From Bacilli bacterium (GTDB taxonomy: Bacteria > Bacillota_I > Bacilli_A > RF39 > UBA660), in NCBI GenBank assembly GCA_024698845.1, contig JAILQR010000013.1, forward strand, positions 1-5,602: a DNA stretch of 5,602 nt. The letters are read 5' to 3'. Below are positions 1-5,551 of the stretch, piece by piece. The notes beneath the pieces were generated by a model. The model was not told the DNA's origin and did not search any database. It saw only the letters and a program-made list of their open reading frames with translations. The first letter of the stretch is position 1. Each line of letters begins with the position of its first letter. The position numbers were made by a program, and so were the translations under genes.

Positions 1-10
1 AGTAAAGAGA

Positions 11-43
11 AAAATAATACCTTTTTTTAAAAGGTATTATTTT
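11..43 (-). terminator. Intrinsic terminator of the 405-aa unknown gene
   Basis: A perfect 15-bp inverted repeat pairs positions 11-25 with 29-43 around a 3-nt loop (26-28). Read on the minus strand, the stem ends in a run of T followed by CTCTTT, which serves as the U-rich tail. The stop codon of the upstream gene (37-39) lies inside the stem. The stem is AT-rich with only two G-C pairs, but its length and perfect pairing make it credible. The plus-strand side is also followed by T-rich sequence, so it could act in both directions. Confidence 0.8.
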
Positions 44-1254
44 ATTTCTGTAACTTTAGCAGTTGGTTTAGCAATACGTCTTGCAGATATATAAGGTTCA
101 TTATATTCAATAAATGATTTTTGATCTAATATATCTTTAAATCTATTTCCTATTTCGTCGAATGAATCTTTTAATTCTTTTGGATCATATTCATATAGTA
201 ATTCGTGTAGTTTAGTTAATGTAGCTAAATTAAATTCTACACCATATCTATATTCAAAACTTTCAAGCATACTTATTGTTAAATCAATATATTCATTTGA
301 TTGAGTTTCATCTCTTTTCATTTTGTTAATATATCCATTTACAGGTGCAATAGCACGAGCATGAAGGTTGTTTGCAGATTGTTTACCTACATTGTGTACA
401 CCATATGGTATAAGTGGTGAAAGTTCATATTTAAACCATACAGAGATTGTCATAGCTACTTGTGTATCTTTACAAACATTTGAAACATTAAGTATATCAT
501 CTAGTTGTAAGTTTGTAGTTAAATACATATCAACAATAGAATACTTATGTCCATACTCTTTTTCAAATTCATCTGACGAAATAAAACTATATAGGTTCAT
601 ATATTCTTTTTGTAAGTCAACTTCATTTAAACCAATTGATTTACCACAGTTAGTAGATTTAGCTCTTATGATTCTAATTTTTCTTTTTTCTTCTGGATTT
701 GCACATGTATAAAATTTATCACTAAGTTCGAATGCTTCCTCAGCTGTAAGAACATGTTCATCATTTACTACATTTGTGCATAATCTTTTAACTTCAACTG
801 GATATCTTAAATCATAACTGTCTTTTAGTATTTCTTCAGTAACGCTATTTTCAAAGAAAATATTTAATTTTTTAATTTCATCTTCTAAAAATGTTGCCAA
901 GAATCTAAACTCATATTTAAAATAACAATATAATTTAATTAACCCAATATTTGTTAAATCAGATGCACTAATTTCTCCATTAATAATTCCGAATAACATA
1001 TGGGCTTCTTCTGCATTTGGATTTCTTGTTGGATCAATAAAATAATTTTTTAAATCAGCAAACTTGTTAGTAATTTTTAATCTAAGATTTATATCTTCAC
1101 TTTTTGCTTCTAATTGTCTCATTGCTTTATAAAAATCTTTTAAAGATTTCTTTGGAACCGGACTTTCTTTAAAAGGTTCTGTTGCACCTAAAAAGTAAGG
1201 ATAATAATCATGTAAATTTCTCCCGACATACCATTTGTTAATTTGTGTTCCCAT
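37..1254 (-). CDS. Unrecognised 405-aa soluble, helix-rich protein
   Basis: I do not recognise this family. The protein has no signal peptide or membrane segment and is rich in charged and aromatic residues, with long stretches that look amphipathic and helical, so it is probably cytosolic. Five cysteines (C110, C159, C184, C203, C261) are scattered and do not form an obvious metal site. Two pairs of similar short segments suggest a diverged internal duplication: FKYEF (112-116) with FKYEL (274-278), and FEKEYGHKY (230-238) with FEYRYGVEF (333-341). The tail (390-405) is basic and looks unstructured. The ATG at 1254 is chosen because the open frame reaches a TTG at 1323 only by crossing a consensus promoter, whose -35 box contains that TTG. 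A GGGAG site lies 13 nt before the ATG. The gene appears to be a single-gene unit with its own promoter and terminator. A regulatory or structural role is possible, but no function can be assigned. Confidence 0.85.
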   Translation of the reverse strand: MGTQINKWYVGRNLHDYYPYFLGATEPFKESPVPKKSLKDFYKAMRQLEAKSEDINLRLKITNKFADLKNYFIDPTRNPNAEEAHMLFGIINGEISASDLTNIGLIKLYCYFKYEFRFLATFLEDEIKKLNIFFENSVTEEILKDSYDLRYPVEVKRLCTNVVNDEHVLTAEEAFELSDKFYTCANPEEKRKIRIIRAKSTNCGKSIGLNEVDLQKEYMNLYSFISSDEFEKEYGHKYSIVDMYLTTNLQLDDILNVSNVCKDTQVAMTISVWFKYELSPLIPYGVHNVGKQSANNLHARAIAPVNGYINKMKRDETQSNEYIDLTISMLESFEYRYGVEFNLATLTKLHELLYEYDPKELKDSFDEIGNRFKDILDQKSFIEYNEPYISARRIAKPTAKVTEIK

Positions 1255-1267
1255 TATATTTCTTCTT

Positions 1268-1272
1268 CTCCC
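1268..1272 (-). promoter_or_regulatory. Ribosome binding site deciding the ATG at 1254
   Basis: On the minus strand, AAAAAAAGGGAG precedes the ATG, with GGGAG at 1272-1268 and a purine-rich spacer of 13 nt. That spacing is long, and AGAAGA within the spacer may help. No Shine-Dalgarno-like sequence precedes the alternative TTG at 1323, which sits in the U-tract of a terminator. Confidence 0.55.
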
Positions 1273-1294
1273 TTTTTTTGAGTGTGTAACCGGT

Positions 1295-1323
1295 ATTTTA
1301 CATAATTTTTTCTTCGTTGTCAA
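1295..1323 (-). promoter_or_regulatory. Sigma-A type promoter of the unknown gene
   Basis: On the minus strand a perfect -35 TTGACA (1323-1318) is separated by exactly 17 nt from TAAAAT (1300-1295), which has one mismatch to the -10 consensus. Transcription should begin near 1288, giving a leader of about 34 nt before the ATG at 1254. The -35 box starts directly after the T-tract of the preceding operon's terminator. Confidence 0.85.
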
Positions 1324-1329
1324 ATAAAA

Positions 1330-1351
1330 AAAATGAGCTAATGCTCATTTT
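1330..1351 (-). terminator. Intrinsic terminator of the desulfurase-thioredoxin-CcdA operon
   Basis: A perfect 9-bp stem (1330-1338 with 1343-1351) encloses a TAAT loop on the plus strand. On the minus strand the stem carries GAGC/GCTC at its tip and is followed by a T-rich run (TTTTATTTG). It begins 4 nt after the TAA stop of the membrane protein gene and closes the three-gene operon. Confidence 0.88.
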
Positions 1352-1355
1352 ATAT

Positions 1356-2561
1356 TTAACTAAAATTAAATAATAACCAAGCAGGTTTAAATAACATTAA
1401 TAAACCTATTACTAACATTATTAAACCACCTATTAAGTGTGAGTATTTCATATATTTATTTGAAATACCTTTTAGTTTTAATGTTTTCATTGCGATTGCA
1501 AATATAATTAAATCGTCTATTAAGAAACATAACATATAGATGAATATATAAAATGCATATTCAACATGTGATAGTTCATTTAATCCTAGTATTTCGGAAT
1601 ACATTACCGGAAGACCTAAAGAACATAGTAATTCAATTAAATTTACAGAAATAGCAAGAAGCATAATGCCAAGAACAGCTAGAACTAGTTTATTCTTATC
1701 TAAAATAGTTCTTATTCTATCCATTATTTTTCTTTTCTTAGTTGCATCTGTTACGTCACAACCAACATCTTTTGTTTTAACAGATTTAATATATCTATAT
1801 AAATTCACTAAACCAAATGCTAGTGCAAATATTCCTATTAGGTTTCTAATAAATAATATTTGAGATGTATGCTTAGCTACATTAAGCCATGATAACATAA
1901 ATAATAAATATACAAATCCACTTGTTAATATAAATGTTAATCCAAGAATCCACATTTTTTTTCTATCTTTTGTTGATATTAATAAACTAAGTAAGAATAA
2001 TAATATCCACATAGCACATGGATTAAATCCATCTACAAGTCCTATTACAATAGATATTAAAAGTAGTGATACACCTTTAGCATTTATTTCTCCTAAAAGT
2101 GGCACTTTATAAACATCACCTTCACTATCATAATGATAGTATTTGTTATCCTTAGTGTCTTTTTTTAGTAGGTAATCACCAACTGGATCTTGATATTCTT
2201 TTTCTAAATAATAATCAAGAGTTGCTTTTATTGTACTATCTGTTTCGCTATTATAACCAATTATGTAATTGCTACCTATTATTAAAAATGGAATAGCTGA
2301 TGTTTTTAGTTTTAAAATATTTTGAACTTCAAAATATTTTTTTTCATTTGCTTCATCATGCCATACTTCATATTTGTGAAATTTTACATTTTTATATTTT
2401 TTATCTTTTAGTAACTTATTAATGTATTTTATTTCAGCATTACAATGAGGGCATTCCTCACCATGAAATAAATACATATCTACAGTTTTACTTTTTGCAA
2501 AAACGTTAACTGGTAAAATAAATAATACTAATAAAGCAAGTACTAATAACTTCTTTTTCAT
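1356..2561 (-). CDS. Exported thioredoxin-like domain fused to CcdA/DsbD-type transmembrane domain
   Basis: Predicted membrane thiol-redox protein of 401 aa. Residues 1-22 form a signal peptide (KKK, hydrophobic core, likely cleavage after VFA). Residues 23 to about 125 are thioredoxin-like, with active site C37-P-H-C40 and a cis-proline candidate in TSAIP (P91). From about 163 there are six hydrophobic segments: roughly 163-195, 202-224, 236-257, 291-318, 334-358 and 373-393. The first contains NPC (C182) and the fourth ELLCSLGLP (C313), matching the paired TM1/TM4 cysteines of CcdA/DsbD proteins. Lysine/arginine-rich loops after TM1, TM3 and TM5 place those loops inside, so the CPHC domain lies outside. 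Family knowledge: such proteins pass electrons from cytosolic thioredoxin across the membrane to reduce exported disulfides. The order (Trx domain before the membrane part, no C-terminal Trx domain) differs from classical DsbD. The ATG has GAAGGG 9 nt upstream, within the last codons of the thioredoxin gene, and the gap between the two genes is 6 nt. The extracytoplasmic substrate is unknown. Confidence 0.9.
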   Translation of the reverse strand: MKKKLLVLALLVLFILPVNVFAKSKTVDMYLFHGEECPHCNAEIKYINKLLKDKKYKNVKFHKYEVWHDEANEKKYFEVQNILKLKTSAIPFLIIGSNYIIGYNSETDSTIKATLDYYLEKEYQDPVGDYLLKKDTKDNKYYHYDSEGDVYKVPLLGEINAKGVSLLLISIVIGLVDGFNPCAMWILLFLLSLLISTKDRKKMWILGLTFILTSGFVYLLFMLSWLNVAKHTSQILFIRNLIGIFALAFGLVNLYRYIKSVKTKDVGCDVTDATKKRKIMDRIRTILDKNKLVLAVLGIMLLAISVNLIELLCSLGLPVMYSEILGLNELSHVEYAFYIFIYMLCFLIDDLIIFAIAMKTLKLKGISNKYMKYSHLIGGLIMLVIGLLMLFKPAWLLFNFS

Positions 2562-2567
2562 ATTTAT

Positions 2568-2822
2568 TTACCCTTCTATAAATTCAATTAATTCTTTCTT
2601 TGTGTGTTCACCTTTTATTCTTCTTATTTCATTATTATTATCATCAACTAATATAAGTACAGGAAGAATTGTACCAACATCATATTTTTCTACTTCAATT
2701 TGATCAATGTCAAAATCATATGATATTACTTCTATATTTTTTTCTTTTATAACTTCATCTATGATGCCATTTGTAATTAAACATGAAGGACACCACATTG
2801 CAGTAATCTTAATTATTTTCAT
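2568..2822 (-). CDS. Small thioredoxin-family protein (WCPSC)
   Basis: Cytosolic thiol-disulfide oxidoreductase of 84 aa, shorter than a standard thioredoxin (about 105 aa). It lacks a signal peptide. The active site W10-C11-P12-S13-C14 follows the first beta strand, and TILP (P54) supplies the expected cis-proline before the next strand (VLILVD). The C-terminal KKELIEFIEG resembles the terminal helix of the thioredoxin fold. CPSC differs from the usual CGPC, so its redox potential may differ too. It overlaps the end of the cysteine desulfurase gene by 14 nt and has an AAGG site 9 nt before its ATG, so translational coupling is likely. The next gene encodes a CcdA/DsbD-like membrane protein. 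The simplest inference is that this protein donates electrons to that membrane protein. Alternatives are reduction of the desulfurase persulfide or general thioredoxin work. Confidence 0.9.
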   Translation of the reverse strand: MKIIKITAMWCPSCLITNGIIDEVIKEKNIEVISYDFDIDQIEVEKYDVGTILPVLILVDDNNNEIRRIKGEHTKKELIEFIEG

Positions 2823-3915
2823 TTAAATAATCCTTAATATTTTGCACTAAATAATCAATTTCTTCCTTAACAGTTTTATAAGATAAACTTACTCTAATAG
2901 ATGATTTGGCTCTATCCATATCACCATATAATTCATATACAGCTTTACTATAATCATTATTTAAGCTACATGCTGTATTAAGTGATACATATATTTCTCT
3001 ATCAGATAAATATTTTTGAATATCAGCTTTAGATACTCCAGGTAAAGACAAATTAAGAACATGAGGAATTGATTTATTTGTTGAATTAAATAAAGCGACA
3101 TCCTTTAACTCATCTTTTAAATAATCATTTAATTCTTGAATATAATTATAATTTTTAATTACATTAGGCATTAAAATTTCAAATGCTTTACCTAATGATG
3201 CAATAAGTTCATTTTGTGGAGTTCCACTTCTATATACAGTTGTTGATTTACCACCATGAATAAGTGGAGTTAACTTAACTGTATTTTTCTTAATTAATCC
3301 ACCAATACCTTTAGGTGCATAAATTTTATGACCTGAGAATGACGCTAAATCAATGTTGTCTAAATTAATAGGTATTTTACCTAAACATTGTGTTATATCA
3401 ACATGAAATACAATATCATCATAATCTTTTAGTATTTCTCCTATTTCATCAATAGGTTGTTTAATACCAAGCTCACTATCAACACCACACATAGTAACTA
3501 AGAATGTATCTTCATTAATTAATGATTTAAAGTGTTCAATATCAACAGTACCTTTATCAGTCATATTAACAAAATCTACTTTATATCCCTTTGATTGAAG
3601 ATATGATAGTGTACTTACAACTGATGAGTGTTCTATCTTAGTTGTTATGATATGTTTTTTATTTGTAAGTTCAGCAGTACCTTTTATGGCAAGGTTATTT
3701 GCTTCACTTGCTCCAGATGTATATATAATTTCATTTGGAAGAATATTAAAATAATCAGCAATAATACAGCTTGCTTCATCAATTACCTTTTTACAGTTTT
3801 TTGCAAACTCATATGAAGAGTTAGCATTACCAAAATAATCTTCAGCAACTTCATTAAATTTGTTTAGTACCTTTTTATCTATTTTTGTTGTGGCACTATA
3901 ATCAAAATAATACAT
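2809..3915 (-). CDS. Cysteine desulfurase (NifS/IscS type, PLP-dependent)
   Basis: Class V aminotransferase-fold enzyme of 368 aa that converts L-cysteine to alanine and leaves a persulfide on its catalytic cysteine, feeding Fe-S cluster or tRNA thiolation pathways. Visible landmarks in order: N-terminal YFDYSATT (3-10); SGASEANN (67-74) for PLP phosphate binding; E94-H95 in IEHSSV, the histidine that stacks on PLP; D173 and Q176 in HVDITQ; the Schiff-base lysine K197 in SFSGHK; RSGT (229-232); and catalytic C316 in NTACSLNN. The usual loop is closer to GSACSS, and the N-terminal motif is usually DNAATT, so this is a somewhat divergent member. Its length is slightly below typical IscS (about 400). 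AAAGGTGAT sits 3 nt upstream of the ATG. It is the first gene of the operon with thioredoxin and the CcdA-like protein. No IscU/NifU or ThiI/MnmA partner is visible here, so the sulfur acceptor is unknown and I give no gene symbol. Confidence 0.95.
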   Translation of the reverse strand: MYYFDYSATTKIDKKVLNKFNEVAEDYFGNANSSYEFAKNCKKVIDEASCIIADYFNILPNEIIYTSGASEANNLAIKGTAELTNKKHIITTKIEHSSVVSTLSYLQSKGYKVDFVNMTDKGTVDIEHFKSLINEDTFLVTMCGVDSELGIKQPIDEIGEILKDYDDIVFHVDITQCLGKIPINLDNIDLASFSGHKIYAPKGIGGLIKKNTVKLTPLIHGGKSTTVYRSGTPQNELIASLGKAFEILMPNVIKNYNYIQELNDYLKDELKDVALFNSTNKSIPHVLNLSLPGVSKADIQKYLSDREIYVSLNTACSLNNDYSKAVYELYGDMDRAKSSIRVSLSYKTVKEEIDYLVQNIKDYLNENN

Positions 3916-3941
3916 ATTATCACCTTTTTCCTACATTTTTT

Positions 3942-3950
3942 ATTTTATCA
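3942..3950 (-). promoter_or_regulatory. Probable extended -10 promoter of the desulfurase operon
   Basis: The minus strand carries TG-A-TAAAAT (3950-3942), an extended -10 element with one mismatch in the hexamer. At 17-nt spacing the -35 position (3970-3965) reads TTTATC, only 3 of 6 to consensus, and lies inside the trpS terminator stem. Transcription would start near 3935, leaving a leader of about 20 nt that includes the AAAGGTGAT site. This is the best candidate in a gap of only 70 nt. Read-through from trpS is an alternative. Confidence 0.45.
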
Positions 3951-3957
3951 TAAACAT

Positions 3958-3987
3958 AAAAAAAGATAAATAATACTATTTATCTTT
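3958..3987 (-). terminator. Intrinsic terminator of trpS
   Basis: A perfect 11-bp stem (3962-3972 with 3977-3987) around a 4-nt loop is followed on the minus strand by a run of seven T (3964-3958), partly within the stem. The stem has just one G-C pair, so it may be leaky. It overlaps the trpS stop codon (3988-3986). Confidence 0.7.
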
Positions 3988-5080
3988 AGTTATATTTTTC
4001 TATTTGTTCTTTAACAAATGTGTCATCAGTAAAATAATCAATACCCATAGCTTTTCTTATTTTACCTAATGTTTCATCAGCAACTTTATTTGCTTTTTCG
4101 TTTCCCTTTTTTATGTAATCAAAAATAAGTTCTATTTTCTTTTCATATTCTTTTCTTCTTTCTCTAATAGGAGTTAGAATATCTTCCATTACATTATATA
4201 GGAATGTTTTGATTTTCATATCACCGATTCCACCATGTTCATATGCTTTTTTAAGTTCATCTAAATTGTTAAATTCAGGATAGAACCTTTTAAAGTGTTC
4301 GTCAGTTGAGAAAGCATCAAGATATGTAAATACTACATTGCCCTCAACTTTTCCTGGATCTTCAACTCTAATATGATTTGGATCAGTATACATACTAAAT
4401 ATTTTCTTTTTAACTTCTTCAGAAGTATCTGCTAAGTAAATAGCATTACCTAAAGACTTACTCATTTTAAGTGAACCATCTATACCAGGTAATCTTTTAC
4501 ATACATTATTTTTTGGAAGTACTGCATCAGGCATTACTAAACAATCAGTATTATATTGATTATTAAATGCTCTTACTATTTCTCTTGTTTGCTCAATCAT
4601 CGGAAGTTGATCATCACCAACAGGAATTCTATTAGCATTAAATGCAGTAATATCTGCAGCTTGGCTTATAGGATAGTTAGCAAATCCAACAGGTACTCCT
4701 TTGGTATCAGAATCAAATCCTCTATAAGCTATTTCAGCCTTTACAGTGGGATTTCTAAGAAGTCTTGGAAGTGTAACTAAATTCATATAATAAGTTGTAA
4801 TTTCAGGTAGCGCTCTTACTTCTGATTGAATAAAAATAGTTGTTTTATCTAAATCTATTCCAGCAGAAATATAATCTAAAATTACTTCAATAATATTATC
4901 TCTTACTTTTTGTGGATTACCAGCATTATCAGTTAATGCTTGTGTATCAGCTATCATGATAAATAATTCATCAACTGCTCCACTATTTTGTATAGCGACT
5001 CTTTCTTTTAGTGAACCTGCATAGTGTCCTATATGAAGTCTACCTGTAGGTCTATCACCTGTTAATGCTATATTTGCCAT
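3986..5080 (-). CDS. trpS: Tryptophan--tRNA ligase (TrpRS)
   Basis: Class I aminoacyl-tRNA synthetase that activates tryptophan with ATP and charges tRNA-Trp in the cytoplasm. The 364-aa protein begins ALTGDRPTGRLHIGH, with the HIGH signature at 16-19. The KMSKS loop is at 205-209, preceded by LPGIDGSL. YPISQAADI (136-144) and PVGDDQLPMIEQTREI (153-168) match the TrpRS tryptophan-pocket region, where the common form reads DQ..H.EL.R. Residues from about 225 form the helical C-terminal anticodon-binding part. It is longer than compact Bacillus TrpRS (about 330 aa) and resembles the longer TrpRS branch found in Clostridia and related Firmicutes; the branch assignment is from memory. The ATG is preceded by AGGTGAT (5091-5085), 4 nt away. 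The promoter lies so close that no T-box leader fits. It is flanked by terminators on both sides and appears monocistronic. Confidence 0.97.
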   Translation of the reverse strand: MANIALTGDRPTGRLHIGHYAGSLKERVAIQNSGAVDELFIMIADTQALTDNAGNPQKVRDNIIEVILDYISAGIDLDKTTIFIQSEVRALPEITTYYMNLVTLPRLLRNPTVKAEIAYRGFDSDTKGVPVGFANYPISQAADITAFNANRIPVGDDQLPMIEQTREIVRAFNNQYNTDCLVMPDAVLPKNNVCKRLPGIDGSLKMSKSLGNAIYLADTSEEVKKKIFSMYTDPNHIRVEDPGKVEGNVVFTYLDAFSTDEHFKRFYPEFNNLDELKKAYEHGGIGDMKIKTFLYNVMEDILTPIRERRKEYEKKIELIFDYIKKGNEKANKVADETLGKIRKAMGIDYFTDDTFVKEQIEKYN

Positions 5081-5103
5081 TTATATCACCTGTTTCTTGT
5101 TTT

Positions 5104-5132
5104 ATTATAAACTATTATATTTAAACTTTCAA
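5104..5132 (-). promoter_or_regulatory. Sigma-A type promoter of trpS
   Basis: On the minus strand TTGAAA (5132-5127, 5 of 6 to consensus) and a perfect TATAAT (5109-5104) are separated by exactly 17 nt. The predicted start is near 5097, so the leader is about 17 nt and consists almost only of the ribosome binding site. A second TATAAT at 5119-5114 lacks a -35 match as good. The -35 box sits just beyond the T-rich tail of the pilin gene's terminator. Confidence 0.82.
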
Positions 5133-5139
5133 ATAAATA

Positions 5140-5164
5140 AAAATATGACTTTAAGTCATATTTT
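5140..5164 (-). terminator. Intrinsic terminator of the pilin-like gene
   Basis: A perfect 10-bp stem (5140-5149 with 5155-5164) encloses the 5-nt loop TTTAA. The minus strand continues with TATTTATTT as a U-rich tail. The stem includes part of the stop codon of the upstream gene (5165-5163), so the hairpin begins inside the coding region's last codon. Confidence 0.78.
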
Positions 5165-5546
5165 ATTCAGCTATTGTGTATTTATTACCATCATAAATAA
5201 CAGTAAATTTTTTCATATCTATTCTAGCACTTGTAACTTTATGAGTAGTACTGCTAATTGTTATTGTTCCACCTCTTGGGTGTCTTCCTGATAACGCATC
5301 TTTAATAGTTGATGTTACATCTTTTACATTACATGGTGTTGAACAGTCAAGTCTATCTGCAGGATCAGCCATATAGTTATAATCATTTACAGCTGTAATA
5401 TAGTTCTTAGCACCAAGTTTATCTGCTTTTTTTGTTGAACTACTCATTTGATATACAACTGCTGTTGTTGCTGCACCAAGTAATATACTTATAATTACTA
5501 TTACTGCCATTAATTCAGCTAGTGTAAAACCTTTATTATTTTTCAT
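5163..5546 (-). CDS. Type IV pilin-like protein with prepilin cleavage/methylation motif
   Basis: A small exported protein (127 aa) with a class III (prepilin) signal. A short basic leader MKNNKG is followed by FTLAE, so prepilin peptidase should cut after G6, leave F7 as the N-methylated first residue, and place E11 at the conserved mature position 5. A hydrophobic helix follows (about 12-33). The C-terminal part (34-127) is a small globular region with a cysteine pair C68-STP-C72 that could form a disulfide outside the cell, and ends in beta-strand-like FTVIYDGNKYTI. The size fits major or minor (pseudo)pilins such as those of Com or type IV pilus systems. The globular part matches nothing I recognise, so which system it belongs to is open. 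An AAGGAA site about 8 nt before the ATG overlaps the end of the preceding gene, suggesting co-transcription. No pilus ATPase, platform protein or peptidase is visible in the window. Confidence 0.88.
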   Translation of the reverse strand: MKNNKGFTLAELMAVIVIISILLGAATTAVVYQMSSSTKKADKLGAKNYITAVNDYNYMADPADRLDCSTPCNVKDVTSTIKDALSGRHPRGGTITISSTTHKVTSARIDMKKFTVIYDGNKYTIAE

Positions 5547-5551
5547 AATTA

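Noticed and set aside
368..712. Plus-strand reading frame of 114 codons
   Set aside because: It lies wholly antisense to the 405-aa protein gene. It has no convincing ribosome binding site or family features, and its odd cysteine- and serine-rich composition is typical of a shadow frame.
1255..1323. Extended N-terminus of the unknown protein from a TTG start (428-aa form)
   Set aside because: The TTG is part of a consensus -35 box behind a terminator. It has no ribosome binding site, and the likely transcription start lies downstream of it.
1666..1863. Plus-strand frames of 62-65 codons (here and at 3628-3816)
   Set aside because: Each is antisense to a confidently identified gene (the CcdA-like protein and the cysteine desulfurase) and has no independent support.
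4556..4780. Plus-strand frame of 74 codons within trpS
   Set aside because: It is antisense to a strongly conserved part of TrpRS. The composition (Ser/Ile/Lys/Tyr rich) looks like a reverse-strand artefact, and there is no promoter.
5081..5162. T-box or other riboswitch upstream of trpS
   Set aside because: The gap is 82 nt and is fully accounted for by a hairpin terminator, a -35/-10 promoter and a ribosome binding site. No T-box or specifier structure fits.
5097..5291. Plus-strand frame of 64 codons across the trpS-pilin junction
   Set aside because: It runs through the trpS promoter, the pilin terminator and the pilin gene in antisense, with no ribosome binding site or recognisable product.
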